Assembly: GCA_015680685.1 (NCBI GenBank)
Contig: MNCI01015029.1
Location: forward strand, 724,426-788,425
Direction of reading: 5' to 3'
From: Gnetum montanum
Taxonomy: Eukaryota; Streptophyta; Gnetopsida; Gnetales; Gnetaceae
Length of the DNA: 64,000 nt
Below the pieces are notes generated by a model. That model made no database searches. It was not told the origin of the DNA and worked only from the letters and a program-made list of their open reading frames with translations. Made by a program: the position numbers and the translations under genes. Positions 22,675 to 34,527 of this stretch are shown piece after piece. Numbering within the stretch: the stretch's first letter is position 1; each line of letters opens with the position of its first letter.

Positions 22675-23332
22675 TTATGATTTACGCATAATTTTATTGA
22701 TGAAATTGAACAATGACAATATGAATGTTGGAAAGATTACTCAAGAGATTTTGTTTATGGTTTTTTTATTTATTTTATGTTTAATTTTATGTCTTTATTT
22801 ATACAAAGCATAAACAGAATTGTTAAAGACTTTGGATAGGTTACGTTATTATGACTTTAGAATGGAATTGCTAGTTTAAGGCCATTGCGGGCCGTCACAT
22901 AGCGTTTGCGTAAGAGACAAACGGATTAGCTAGTTTTAGGCCGTTGTGGGCCATTACTAGTTTTAGGCCATTGCGGGCCATCTACATACGTCACAGAATG
23001 TAATTGATGAAAGTGTGCATGTTTGCGTAATCGTACTAATATGACTAATAGAAGTTAAAAAGTGTAAATGGTGTAAACTGGGAAATGTAAATGGCGTAAT
23101 GGATAGAAAGCGTAAATATATATGTATATTAAAGAAAACTGACAATCAAATTTGATAAGTGTCAACGAAAAAACTAGTAAAAGTATAATGATGCACGTAA
23201 ATACCACTCAGGTCAATCGCTAACCTATAATTGTTTCTTGATGGCCTTTACGTTGAGTGGTGCGTAAGGGTGAGGAGATTTATGGCCTGACTCCTCTATA
23301 TCATCCTCTTCTCCCTGAAATGGTAGGTTGGC
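22675..23332. other. E1 spacer between protease and the antisense gene
   Basis: 3' flank of the antisense gene. In the element's sense direction the protease frame continues after its stop codon for about 36 further codons, to 23225, with protein-like composition, and a GTAAAG donor-like site lies at 23251..23246. The rest is AT-rich with several GCGTAA motifs. Confidence 0.4.
22868..22982 (+). repeat. three short repeats downstream of the antisense gene
   Basis: Three copies of a roughly 26-base unit, CTAGTTTTAGGCCATTGCGG then GCCAT, start near 22871, 22931 and 22957. They resemble the CTAGTTTTACGTCGTAGCGG core of the array at 12770..13377. Confidence 0.7.
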
Positions 23333-24004
23333 TTAGGCTAGACTGTCATCATTCATTTCGACTTGTTCGGGGATCTGGACATGAGTTTGATTTTCGGGCA
23401 TCTCGATCTCCGAACCCCGTTCTTCCTCGATGTTATTGACAGTCCTAGGAGTTATTTGATCACTGTGTATTACTACCTCTCCCCTTGCGTAAGGTAGGTG
23501 TATCTCTTGGTGTATCGGTGATGAAACTTCCCTCAGTTGGGCTAGCCAGGACCTCCCTAGGATCAGGTTGAAACCGGACATCTCCTTGACAACGATAAAT
23601 GTGGCATCTGTTGGGAATTGATCCCTTGCCACAAATTTGATATGCACCATCCCCTTGACTTGAACTCGTGCCCCATTGAATGACTTTAGGCACGATGTCA
23701 TTGTAGGATTGATCTGGTCGACCAGGCCCAACTTATCCACTATAGGATAAGGGATGACATTCGTAGTCGTGCCATCGTCAACGTGCACCCTCCGGATCCA
23801 ATGTTGACCAACCCAGATGGTGATGAACATGGGTTCTGTCATCACTCGACCTTTTTCAGGATCATCTTTAATGGATTCATTGTGAAAGGTCAATGGGGTA
23901 GGTTTGGGTTGCTCAGTGGTAGAGGAAAACATGATAGAATGTATCGTTTCCTCCTCCGCTAGTAAGCCTTCATCCACAAGTATGGATGTTAGCATATGGA
24001 CCAT
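23333..24004 (-). CDS. pro: E1 aspartic protease, 223-codon open stretch
   Basis: The retroviral-type protease core is visible: 'RRVHVDDGTTTNVIP' holds the catalytic Asp (most gypsy elements read V-D-G/S-G-S/T-S), followed by 'GMVHIKFVARDQFPTDATFIVV' in two blocks and the flap-distal 'FNLILGRSWL'. The nominal stop, TAA at 23333..23335, may be a mutated CAA, because the downstream frame stays protein-like. Cleavage of gag and pol would be its job. It is joined in the gag frame upstream, apart from stops. Confidence 0.85.
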   Translation of the reverse strand: MVHMLTSILVDEGLLAEEETIHSIMFSSTTEQPKPTPLTFHNESIKDDPEKGRVMTEPMFITIWVGQHWIRRVHVDDGTTTNVIPYPIVDKLGLVDQINPTMTSCLKSFNGARVQVKGMVHIKFVARDQFPTDATFIVVKEMSGFNLILGRSWLAQLREVSSPIHQEIHLPYARGEVVIHSDQITPRTVNNIEEERGSEIEMPENQTHVQIPEQVEMNDDSLA

Positions 24005-27000
24005 AGCCGCATGGTGCTTTTAAGATATCATAAGCAAGTCATAGAGGCTCAATGTCGTGTTCTTCTATTTTAGAGCTTGCTTGACTTGCGTAAATATGTT
24101 GAGAAGGTCCCATTCTTGGCTCGATTACTTATCCCCTCTGTCTTCTTCCATTTGCCCTAAGAGATGAATCTCCTGAGGCGGAATAGCGTCAGTCGAAGGG
24201 TTGTGTTTCTTCTTACCAAGGGGAGGTGGCTGTGTTTCTGTACCCTTGTCCTACCCATAAGGTGCAGGCGAAGAGACAGAGGCTAGGGGCCTGGGCTTAG
24301 CAAAGCCTAGCGTAGAGTGGTTTTTGGTAGCATTAATTGATGCATCTCCTTCCTTTTTTTTATTTGGTGGCAGTTGATGGTTTTGGTTAGAAGCTTGCCC
24401 CTGCGTAAAAGGAGTAGTCAGTGATTTTGGTACCCTAAGGATAAAAGGCACCTTAGGAGTAGGCGTGGGCATGGCCGTGACTTTATCGTTAACATGAGAC
24501 CGAGTTATGGTTGGAGAGGGCATCCAAATAACAAAGGGTGGCCTTGGGACACCGCTAACTACCGGTGAAGAACTTGCGCCCTGGGGTGAACTTGTAGGTA
24601 CACGTAAAACAAAGGGTTGTTTAGGCAGTACCTTCCCTTCACTATCCGTACTTACCACATTGATTGTGTACAGTGCGTTATTTGCGTTTAATGGGTCTTT
24701 ATACACATGCATTGCCTGGTTTTCGGGACGTGTTGGACTACTGCTGTCTAGTTTCAGAGAACCATCGTCAATCATGCGTTGAATATCGTCCTTCAACAAC
24801 CAGCAGTAATTGGTATTTTGACCACACAACTGATGGTAGTCACAAAAACAGTCCAGCCTAAAAGACTTCGGAACTGGCGATTCATTAGGTAGGGCTAAAG
24901 AAGGATTCTTCAGCAATTCACAATGGCGCCTGTGACACTACAGAGCTTCTTCAGATACCTTTTTATTCTGAATGTATCTTGCCCCTAATAATTGTTTCAA
25001 CAGTTCTGAATGCTTTATAGGGAGGGCTATATATTTTGAGTGATATTTATGCTCGAAGTTTGGCTTTGACTAGGGGGCTTTTCAGGGGCAGGTGTGTCTT
25101 GGCCGGTGTTACTTGCACTAGCCGTGGTCTTGACAGAAACTGTGGGTGCCTTCTTGTTATTCTTATTTTTAGCACCCTCAGCCAGCGCAGCTACTGTCGT
25201 TGTTGTTGCTTTACCCTTGTCTTTACCCTTATTGTTAGTTTTTTTATAAGCCACATACACTGGGTCTTTGCTAGCCTCAGCAGCATCTTGGATGCTCTTA
25301 GTTTGGGTGAAAGCCTGATTCAAGGAGCGAGGTGCAAGGTAATACAGTTTGGACTTGATGAAGTTGTTAATTGTTCCTTTGAAAATAGCCAGCAAATGGG
25401 CTTCCGCGATAGGCTCACGGATTTCATTTAGAGTAGCGCTCCATCGCTGTATAAACTTTTGGACTGGTTCAAGTGGGTCTTGTTTCACTCCCATAAGTTG
25501 GTCTAGCATGACTTTCGGCTTTAAATTGTACTTAAAACGGGTCACAAATTATGTTAGGAGCTCTTCCAAGGTTGAAATAGAAGAGCGAGGGAGCGCTTGA
25601 TACTAGTCCAAAGCTTTACTTGCCAGAGACATTGCTAAGACATGGATAATTGTATGAGGCCATTGTTGTAATAACAAGGATTTAGACCTGAAGGTAACAA
25701 GATGAGCATTAGGATCTCTTTTCCCATTATATTTAGTAAAATGGGGCAATGACATCCTTGGAGGTAATGATAGCATAGGAGCCACTGGGCTGATGGGATC
25801 ATCATGGTAGAAATCCATGATTTGTATCGTATCAGAGCTAGCAGCTTTGAGGCGCTTAAGTTCCTCGGTGAGGGTCTGAATAAGCGAAAAATCTTAGTCC
25901 ACGCTTGTTGATGAAGAGGTCAGTGCAGGAGGAGTAGGGGGTTGAACTCAAAGAGTAGTGCTAGGTAATGGGAATGGAGCGATGGCTTGGCTGACCGGTG
26001 ACGCGACGAGGACTATCCTTGCGTACGTAGCTGCCTGTGAAAGCCACCACCCACCAGGCTGAGCAGAGAAATTGGCTGCCACTAGATGTGTAGGATGGAG
26101 ATTGTAAGGGTATTGTGTGTTTATCTGCGGAACATGTGTGGTGGATGCGGTTAAAGGTTGTACACCGTATAACGTAGATTGATCGTGTTGTGCAACAGGC
26201 ATGATCCACTAACTAGCCGTGGGTTGTTGAATGGATTGTTGTGATTGAATGGTGGTTGTGATTTGTTGGCTTGAAGTGGGTTGTGATGATAAGGTTTGTA
26301 CTGGATTTTGCACTGGGCGGGTTATAGGCGTGGCATGGGCTTGCACTTGGGGGATGAAATGGGATGCGATGGACACAGGTACCACCAACGGAATACTGAT
26401 TACACGTGGCGATGAGACTGCCTCCATGTTATTTTGAGATGGTATTTGTACTTGCAAGACTGAGGATTGAGTAGTGGCCTATGGGATGACAGGAATATGG
26501 ATTTAGGTGGTCATGACTGAGTTGAGATGGGTGGCTTCTCCAGTGAGAGGAAACAGGGGATTCACGTATGTATGGGGGTTGAGGGTATGGTATGAATCCA
26601 CGTGTTTAGACTAGGCTATGAATTCATCTTCCTCTTCTTTCTCATTTTGAGGTTCTAGAATGGACTGTGTAGTCTGACTCCTAGCCATAACCAGTTGGGT
26701 TAGGAGTTCATGATAATGTTTGGTCAAGGGGATAATGTCATACACGATAGGGGTGAAATCTTGGCCCCCTCTATGGATCAGCTCATAATTTCATTTTGCC
26801 TCAATCTCGGCTCGGCTAAGAGTGAGCTTTGCCTGGATCTTGACGCAAATGAAATTATACTCTTCAGGAGTCAAGACAGTGAGTGAAGGATCCTTGCCCT
26901 ATAATCTCAATGAATGACGCGACGGTCCCTGAGGTCCTATTGCACCAGAAGCTGATCTTGTAATGGCAATGGGATTTATGGATGTGGCACCTGAGTCAGT

Positions 27001-27039
27001 GGTGATCATAGCGGCAGTGGTTGCATATGCAGGATCCAT
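24005..27039 (-). pseudogene. gag: E1 gag
   Basis: The likely start is the ATG at 27039, shortly after the PBS, beginning MDPAYATTAAM. The N-terminal third is P/Q/T-rich (26457..25950). The capsid part follows with 'MSLPHFTKYNGKRDPNAHLV', 'FVTRFKYNLKPKVMLDQL' and 'FIQRWSATLNEI' (retrotransposon gag domain), then a lysine-rich linker. A zinc-binding motif of the Tat kind, 'FCDYHQLCGQNTNYCWLLKD', with 'IQRMIDDGSL' after it, lies near 24870..24765. Several stops interrupt the frame (for example at 25615 where Trp is expected, and at about 25550). The frame leads towards protease. Confidence 0.85.
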
Positions 27040-27267
27040 TTCTTAGATAGGTTAATGACAACAAACGATAGGATCTAAAAGGCGACGACCAAACCGAATT
27101 ATGATTGAGCTTTTTACCTTGTAGGATTCCAAAGGAATCGTTTCTATGACCAATCTACACCACATGATTCTTCGTAAACTTCCCTAGAGGTATTACGTTT
27201 ACATTTTTATGGACGTGGATATGGATCACTTACAGGGCTACCCATAAAATACGGATCGGAGGTTCAG

Positions 27268-27285
27268 GCCCTCCTTCTAGCGCCA
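27268..27285 (-). promoter_or_regulatory. E1 primer binding site
   Basis: In sense, TGGCGCTAGAAGGAGGGC lies seven bases after the 5' LTR. It starts with TGG, the complement of a tRNA CCA end. Which tRNA it matches I cannot say from sequence alone. Confidence 0.7.
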
Positions 27286-27291
27286 AAAAAC

Positions 27292-28893
27292 TATAATGAT
27301 GGAAAACATTAGTCGCTGGAAAATACCAAACGAAAATCCGTGTACACAGTCTTAACCATGGATCCGTGCGAGGGCTGTGCTGGAGAAAACGAATCCGCGG
27401 TGCCCTGAACAGTCTTATCGATCAGACAGGGACTTACTCAATTAGTAAATTGACGAATATTGCGATAATATGCGTATTATATAGATGTTCCATGAAACAA
27501 ATTGATTCGATGAATCATAAAAGGAGTAGAAAATGATGTAAATAAATTGCAATAACGACAACATCAACGTGACAAGGAGGATCAGATTAAGAAAGATGCT
27601 CAATTCCAAGATCTATGTTTTGACTCGAAAACTGGGCATATTGTATACAAGGTGCCAATAGCAGACTCCGCTTATCTTGTGTGAAGTATACACAAAATAA
27701 CAAGAAAACTGTTCAAATGGGAGTAGAGAATGAAGCTTGGTCTACCTCGTAAGCCAAAGGTGGAATGCAAGGAAGGTCAAGCATGGGTGTCTATGGATCA
27801 ACTCTTTCTGATCAATAAACTTTGCCAATCGTTTCAGACAATCTTTCGATCTTTGATCTACTCTTCTTTGCCTTCAGTAATCCCTGATCAAAGCTGCTAA
27901 TGATCGCCAATGGAGAGAAATGTATTTTTGCCAAAAGGACTGATCGCTGCTACTGCCAATGCTCAAACAATGTCTTCTGTCTCTGCTAAAAGGTGATCGT
28001 TGTCAAGAAGGAGAAGAAGCCGCCTGATCCTTGCCTTTCTTTGCCAAATGGAGTATTTATAAGTTCGACAACATGTGGAGAAGGCACGGTCCCAATGACA
28101 CATGTCTCGAACTTTCAGAATGCCGTTGACTTGGAAAACTTTGTGTTGCAACTGGTCATGTCATATTACGTTTTTTGGGAAAGGGGGCAAAGTACACTAT
28201 CAACCACTCCCGTTGAAGCCGTCTCATGATTACGCTGCGATACGCTGATGAGCGTATTATGTGTATGGATGCATGTCTGGTACCGCCTTTGTTGACTTTA
28301 GGCTGTATTACGCTCGTTTACGCTGCATAGCGTGGCAGAGAGTAATAGAACATAGAAGTGGTTAACTCAAGCTGTTTTACGCTCATTTTATGCCGCAAAG
28401 CATAATAGAGCATAAAAATGGTCAACTTTACAATAAGTTACGCTTGTTTACGCTGCGTAGCATAATAAGCGTAAAGCGACCAATCTACAAAAAAAGAAGA
28501 AATCAATCTGCCGTGCTTCTTTGGACTTTGACTTTGACTTCCTCAAAGCTCATTATGCTGCTCTGTGTAACAGAGCATAAACTCAGCCATGAACAAAAGA
28601 CTTAGCAGAATATGCGACAAGTCTTAGACCTTAAACTTCGTCAAAATCGCTGAAGTAAGTTACTTGCTGACATCGGGCTATGTTAAGCAGAGTTATGCTG
28701 AGCGACACTACGCTATGTTGCATAATGTAGCTTAAAGAGAGAAAAAAAAGTAAGGTTAAAATTTGTAAGAAACTTGGAGACTTGGTGCTGTGCGCCTCTT
28801 TGCCTTGTTTTGTCTTCTGGATTTCTGTCACAAACTTTCGCCCGAATTGTGAATCTTCGCCTTAGGCCGATTCGCAATTTCCATGGTGTTTCA
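27292..28893 (-). repeat. E1 5' LTR
   Basis: Partner of 9983..11579. The outer edge is GTGTTTCA then the target-site duplication CTAGC. The inner edge reads TATAATGATGG where the other LTR has TGTAACGATGG, so the terminal TG has decayed to TA. The sense TATAAATA box is at 28054..28061, putting the transcription start near 28025 and U3 at about 840 bp. Confidence 0.95.
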
Positions 28894-28898
28894 CTAGC

Positions 28899-29337
28899 CA
28901 TTACTCCATTGCCTCTAATTTTATTGCCAACCATTATGGAGTTTCAAAACCTAAAAATAATTTAGTTGCTCATAATTTAGTAAGCTAATCAAGAATTTGA
29001 GTGTGGGAATGCTACCTCTGCATTACAATAATATAATAGGTTTATAAGAAATTTTTTTGAATGCATCTTTTCAATTGTATGCCATTTTAACATTGTCATG
29101 TTGGCTTTGCTTAGAAAAAGATTCATATTTTTTAGTGTTTATTTTTAATCTTGACATGGAAAAACTAATTTTTCCATACAATTATGTAGAAAGCTAGTTG
29201 ATGCTCTATGGTTTTGATATCATCAACATATTCATCATCTCCATATGATCAAATTTACTTTGGGACTCAAGGATTTTGACATTCTTGGCAAGAATTTTTT
29301 CTTGAGTTTAATGCTTTAATACTTAAAGTAGAAGGAT
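28899..29337. other. intergenic DNA between E1 and a SINE-like copy
   Basis: AT-rich; nothing recognisable. Confidence 0.4.
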
Positions 29338-29497
29338 CATCACCTGAAGCCACATTGCCTATCCCGTTAAGTGGGGTCTTGAAAGGGTTGGTAGATGAGA
29401 AAAAGCTTAACCTCTTCAAGGTGCTATGCCTAGGCTCAAATCTAGGTCTTTAGCTTGATAAACAAACAACTTGCCATCACTTCAAATGATAGTCCTT
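29338..29497 (-). repeat. SINE-like element, family A
   Basis: On the minus strand it aligns with 48058..48217 over its whole length of about 160 bp. It has a tRNA-like head with an A-box-like TGAAGTGATGG and a B-box region (GACCTAGATTTGAGCCTAGG; the sister copy has the canonical GGTTCAAGCC), then 'TTGAAGAGGTTAAGCTTTT' and 'CTCATCTA'. RNA polymerase III would drive such an element. No target-site duplication was identified. Confidence 0.6.
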
Positions 29498-29932
29498 GTT
29501 TTAATACTTAAAGAAAACCTTCAAAATATCTAAAACATTTTTGATCTAACAAGAATCAAGAAAGTATCACTTCTGAAAAATATGGATGTTTTTGATAGAT
29601 TATATGCATAAACGATTAATTCACTTTGAGATTGATGAAGTATGAAATTTAAAACAAAAATTTAATTTTGGATTGCCTTTTAATTTTTATTTTTACTCCA
29701 CCAATTAGAAACCTCTTGATCACCTTGAACTTGTTAGGCAAATGTGCAACAACTTGAATTACTTATACAATTTATAATTTAGGTTCTTTGATATGTTGAA
29801 ATGTAGTTTTATGGAAGGGATTTTGCTAATTAGAGAATGAAAGATGTTAACTAATGTTAGTTGGTGGGTTTAAATTTTATTGGATTTTATTAAGGGTGAT
29901 GTATGATTATCCTAAAAACATAAAAGTCAAAT

Positions 29933-30807
29933 TGATGAGTGGTGGAGTAATCCAACACCCAACCATACAAGTCACAAGTGTTCATGCATGACTAGATCGT
30001 AATCCATGGACAAAGCAATGTGGTTATACTAGTAATTGATTTAAGTTCATCATTGTTGTCTTTCTATGTGGAGCTAGTGGTAGCTTTGTCATGTATGGTC
30101 TAGCTCACAGTGAGGTATAAGATAACTAATGTTGTTTGGCTCATTTGGCTCTTAGCAAACATAATGGAATGCAAATGGTTTCTAAACTTAGGTACAATAA
30201 GTAATGAATCTTCTCTAGCCTATGTGATCGATATTTTTTCTTGGCCTACCATTCATGTCTTGGACTCATGCAGTCATCACTGGGATTACCAAGTGTACCA
30301 CTACTAGGCATACCAAGTGGTAACAACACTGGGTTACCAGATGATTACACTTAATTCTCAAAACTAGTCGTATTCATACCACTTAATAATAGTGAAAGTG
30401 AAGTACATGAAATAGTAAACATTAACTAGGAAAGCAGTAATTAGTAATCTAAGTGAAAACAGTAAACATTATTCTAAGTAAACAAAAAGAAAACTAAGTG
30501 GATGCTGCAATGATGAAAAGTAATCTCGATCTTTATTTTCAATCATGAAATGTGTTCAAGTACATCCCACTTGAATAAAGACTCTGTACAATTACTTAAC
30601 ACCACACTAAATGCATACATTGCTAAAGACTTAAGACTAAAATTGAGAAAACAAACTAAAAGATTTTTGCTACTATGGGATGAAATTGTTGTTCAAACCA
30701 TGCATCTAAGTGTCATATTTATAGGTAGGCATGTGTCCATGATATCATATATTTGACATCATAGCTTGTACTTTGATATGAAATCTTATTAAAAATTGAT
30801 TTTATCA
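29933..30807 (-). repeat. E2 3' LTR
   Basis: Plus-strand ends are TGATGAGTGG and TTTATCA. It matches 45164..46038 throughout. The sense TATAAATA box is at 30716..30723. A 'GGGATTACCAAGTG' block is shared with the LTRs of E3 and E4. Confidence 0.95.
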
Positions 30808-30819
30808 TACCCCAATGAC
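30808..30819 (-). promoter_or_regulatory. E2 polypurine tract
   Basis: Sense GTCATTGGGGTA directly abuts the TG of the 3' LTR. It is short but in the right place and similar to TTGTGGGGGCA in E4. Confidence 0.55.
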
Positions 30820-30999
30820 TAACTGAAAAATGGTCCTTACGTTAAAACTAAATGAGGATAAAGTTCCTTACAAAATTAGGAGGTAGATTTACATGAATGA
30901 CTAACTATATACATGACTGTAAATGTCGCAGTGGTGTTTTACAAAATTTGACATAAATCATGACATGACGTTTTGAAACAAAATAAAAAAAACTTAGTG

Positions 31000-32575
31000 A
31001 AGCTTGATGTAGCATATGTAGTTCCTGGTGGTGGTGCCTCCTCCATTGGTTGCTTCCCCTTATCATCAGGCTTTTGGAATTTGTACTAGTTGAGCAATTT
31101 CTAAAGCTTTTCTTCTTTCATTCTAGGATCATGAACCATTCATTCTGATGAAATAATGGCTGATGGAGTCGACACATCCAACGAGCATGGAAACTACGAA
31201 AACATCTAATTTTCTTTGATGTACCATGTTGCAAACTACCTTCTCTCCTTCTTAAATACTTTGTTCTTTTCTCTTAACTCATGATAATCTATCAACCTTT
31301 TGGCTAGGTTCACTGCAATGTCTTTCTACCCTTGGTAGTCAGTTTTGAATTGATCTAGCTGGTCTGGCATAATGAATTCAGCAGGATCTCTTCATTTGGC
31401 TTTCAAGGTTATGAGCTCTTCTTATAGTCTAAGGATTTCATTCTCTGCATGCTCTACCCTTGTTTCTACCATGACTAGCTTATCCTTTACTACTATTAGA
31501 TTTGACTACACTGTAGTGACATCACTTGGGATGTCAAAAAGAGTTGTCAACACTTGTCCAATTTGTAGTAGTCAATCAAGCACATCTTTGTGATTTGCAA
31601 GAGTCATCGAGGTTCCAACTAACATTTGAGAATCTTTGGTTTCAGTTAGATCTTCGGGTGGCATAACAGGTATGTTAAAAGATTCTTTGATGTGATCTGT
31701 GATCACCTCTATTGCTCTAGCCACATCTTGGTGTTGCATGACTACAATTGTGGTTCCTTCTTTTATCTCAAGCAACACTTGAAATGATGTTGCATTTTTA
31801 GAAATCTATTGTGACCATTGAGCCTCTCCTCTTGATTGTGAGGATATCTATCCACTTGAAGGATTCATAGAAATAGTGGACTGGACTACATCATCAATAA
31901 ATTTGTATAGATTGGCCTCATCCCTCACCCAATTAATGGTCTCTGCAGTCTGTTATGGATGGCTCATCAATAGCCTATAATCTTGTGGCTGCAATGGTGG
32001 AACTTGTTGCTGGCTATTGACTATTGAGGCCACTATTGTTTAGTAGTTTGTGTGATTTCCCTAGCACATGTTTCTTCCTCATCTTAGTCTTTTTTTGGTG
32101 GTGTTGGCTTGAGAAATTTAGCATATGAAGTACTTTTAGCCTTTCTGAAGATGTCATTAGTGTACCCCAAGATTTCAGCATGTTTACATAGCTCTCTTTA
32201 GGGTGCAAACATGAAAATGAAAAATTTTGCTAAGTGTCAACCTATATATAGATTTTTTGGGATTTGATATTGGGACAACTTTGATATCAAGTCTTAAACG
32301 ATTCAACTTTTTATTGATGTTTTTTTGGATAAAAATGAGTCATGTGTAATTGTTAAAAGGGAAAAAGCTTGTGTAATAGTTCTTGGACTAGGAAAAAGAC
32401 ATATTTGTTGAGAATTTCTCATAACAAGTGCATGAAGAAGGAATCTTGGGTGGTGAAAGCTTAGTAAGTGTTGATGAGATGGATGAGATGGGCAATGAAT
32501 TCTTTGGTGTATGAATAGAATTATTTGGTGCATAGGGAAACTTTTATGAACATTTAGTGGTTTTGGAAGGCTCAA
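31000..32575 (-). pseudogene. E2 third ORF (coiled-coil, env position)
   Basis: Sense-strand coding between the polyprotein and the 3' LTR. The best block, 31778..31572, reads 'LLEIKEGTTIVVMQHQDVAR' and matches 'EEATILVMHHHGQQ' near 53085 in E4. Downstream, through several stops, come long heptad-like helices ('VEHAENEILRL', 'DIAVNLAKRLIDYHELREKN') and a charged proline-rich end ('DDKGKQPMEEAPPP'). Athila elements carry an env-like ORF in this place, but I see no signal peptide or membrane segment. The function is unknown; homology to the E4 ORF is the main support that it was once a real gene. Confidence 0.55.
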
Positions 32576-32620
32576 GATGATGTGGAATTACTAGACAAGT
32601 ATGAGATACAACAATTATAT

Positions 32621-32700
32621 AAGTGGGTCCTCCCCAAAGCAGGCTATAGCCCTTAGTACCCTTGTATAACCATTCCTAAAAGTGTCCTTAGGCACTCAAG
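32621..32700 (-). other. conserved non-coding block, E2 copy
   Basis: Contains GTGGGTCCTCCCCAAAGCAG (plus strand) and about 50 further bases also found in E3 (36081..36160) and E4 (55190..55265), always just upstream of the third-ORF position in sense. Confidence 0.7.
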
Positions 32701-32855
32701 GATTCAAATGTAACACATACCTTTTCAACAAAACACACATGTTAGTATCAACAAATTGGAAAAATTACACTATGTTATACAAAATCATAAGTTGTGATTA
32801 TTCACATAGTGAGATGGAATGGACTTAGAAGGGATTATAGGAATTAAGACATGAG

Positions 32856-33743
32856 TGATGAGTCATGGTGTGTCAGGCCCAGTTATTGGAGCCCAGTTAT
32901 TGGAGCCCTAATACAAGATACATGGTTTGTTAGGCCCAGTTATCGGAGCCGCAATGTCGCGACCTGCATGCGATATCACGTACGTGATATCATAGTTCTG
33001 GTGTGAGCCTATAAATAAAAGGTGGCACACTTAGTTTTGGGAATTAGTGTTTTAGATTGTATTGTAAGTTTTTAAGTTTAGATTCCTCTCAACCCTTTCC
33101 CCCTAGTGCATGCTTGCAATGTGATGATTGTAATTGTACGACATCCTTATTCGAGTGTGACGTTCTTGGACACGCACATGACTGGCAATAAAGATCAAGA
33201 TTACTTCATCATTGTAGCATTCACTTAGTTTAATTATTTAATTTTTATTGTTATTTATTGCTTTCCTAGTTAACATCTATTTACCCTAAACTCCTATTAA
33301 ACGTGGAATGAGTATGACTTGATCATGAGCATTTAAGTGTGACTACTTGGTAACCCAGTAGCATACCTAGGATCTACGTTTGGTAATCCCAGTGGTAGTC
33401 GTGCATGAGGTACAAGATGTGTACGGATGATTAAGGAATGGATGGTCATCGCACTTAGGCTAGTTTAGATTCTCTCTCTCTCTCTCTCTCTCCCCTAGTT
33501 TAGTTAATATTATTTTCCATCGGATCCAGGAGTAGAACTAGTGTAGAAACACATCATACATCTTACTTTGGACTAAACCATATGTGACAAAGCTAATACT
33601 AGTCCAGGTGGGAAGACAACGAACTGCGACCTACGAGTAACTGTCTAGATACCACAACTAGCCCATCTGCAGATTTTGACTAGATCGTGTGTGAAATGCT
33701 CGTATTCATATGGTTGAGTGTAGGGGTACCTTGCCACTCATCA
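32856..33743 (+). mobile_element. solo LTR of the E3-like family, plus orientation
   Basis: An 888-bp LTR with TGATGAGTCATGG at the left end and CCACTCATCA at the right, flanked on both sides by ATGAG (32851..32855, 33744..33748). It is the reverse complement of the E3 LTRs in layout: palindrome at 32972..32991, TATAAATA at 33010..33017, AATAAA at 33187..33192, a TACCAAGT-type block, and 'GGTTGAGTGTAGGGGTACC' near the end. No internal element sequence follows, so it is the product of recombination between two LTRs after insertion into E2. Confidence 0.95.
33470..33493 (+). repeat. (TC)n microsatellite
   Basis: Twelve TC units within the solo LTR. The E3 LTRs have only a short GAGAGAGA run in the matching place, so the run has expanded here. 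Confidence 0.9.
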
Positions 33744-33748
33744 ATGAG

Positions 33749-34522
33749 GTATCTTACCATAGGCATAATGAATTCTTGTGTTTTATTGGTGGTTAAATTA
33801 ATCATTAGTCTTTCTATCGAAGATTCAAACCAAGTCCAAATCACATTTTAGTGACACTGCATTGTTTCACCTTTCAGATTTACCACCATAAGATTATCAA
33901 AATTGCAAGATGTGTTATTAATTAGTGTGTTGTCCAAGGGAGGAGTTTATTCATTGCATGTAATTAAATTTTTTTGATTTCTAGGAAGTTACCTACCTTT
34001 AGGCATGTGTAACATGTATATCTACTAGAAGCCCTAGAAATTTATTTTGTGCATGAATTTTATTTTTATCTGTGTCAACCTTACTAAAGGACTACCTTTA
34101 GGCATGGGCAACATGTCTTTCCAATGAGATGGTAAGGTAACACTTATTATACTCTTACTTCCATTTTTGCTAGATCTACAAGGATATAGTTACAATCGTA
34201 GCAATGTCATAGAACATATAATAGTGATCCAAGAGATTCCACAAATGCCCTTGATGTCACACCCTTCACATTCCCACTTGGTTCTTCACTTTTCTATCTA
34301 GGCATAATGATCAAAATTTTATTCTTAGTTTGATGATGAGAAAGAATATCATCATGGTCATGGTAAGAATCTCTTATTAATGGAATAAGTGGATGGATGT
34401 TGTGGTCTTACTATTCAAATAATTAGTTCCTTATGATGTAATAACATAGAGAAATATTCACCTTAGTGGGCTACATCTTGCCTTATTCTTAATGTATTTT
34501 ATTAATGATCAAAATTATTTAT
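33749..34522 (-). other. E2 internal non-coding DNA
   Basis: Part of E2 between the solo LTR and E3. It includes two 'CTACCTTTAGGCATG.G.AACATGT' blocks (near 33990 and 34092) that resemble 'CCTTAGGCATGGGTAATGTG' near 55660 in E4. No open frame. Confidence 0.5.
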
Positions 34523-34527
34523 AAAGG

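Larger units (their letters stand above)
9983..28893 (-). mobile_element. E1: Tat-lineage Ty3/gypsy LTR retrotransposon carrying an antisense gene
   Basis: Two LTRs of about 1.6 kb bound the element. Both flanks carry CTAGC (9978..9982 and 28894..28898), a perfect 5-bp target-site duplication. In the sense (minus) direction the order is 5' LTR, PBS, gag, protease, an antisense intron-bearing gene, RT, RNase H, archaeal-type RNase H, integrase, tandem-repeat array, PPT, 3' LTR. The doubled RNase H is the hallmark of the Tat lineage (family knowledge). At 18.9 kb it is long; the real length is probably about 1.3 kb less, because 19336..21356 contains an assembly duplication with a gap. Stop codons in gag and pol make this copy non-coding. 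The two LTRs differ by roughly one base in 10 to 15 by eye, so the insertion is old. Confidence 0.95.

Noticed and set aside
16911-23332. The antisense gene as cargo of a Pack-MULE or other DNA transposon inserted in E1
   Set aside because: I looked for terminal inverted repeats and a target-site duplication near both ends of the region and saw none. Not excluded, but unsupported.
13399-27039. APOBEC-like strand-biased hypermutation of E1
   Set aside because: Nonsense codons in the antisense gene and two in RT fit C-to-T on the plus strand, but others in gag and integrase (for example CAA to TAA at 14035 in sense) fit the other strand, so there is no consistent bias. Plants are also not known to have such enzymes.
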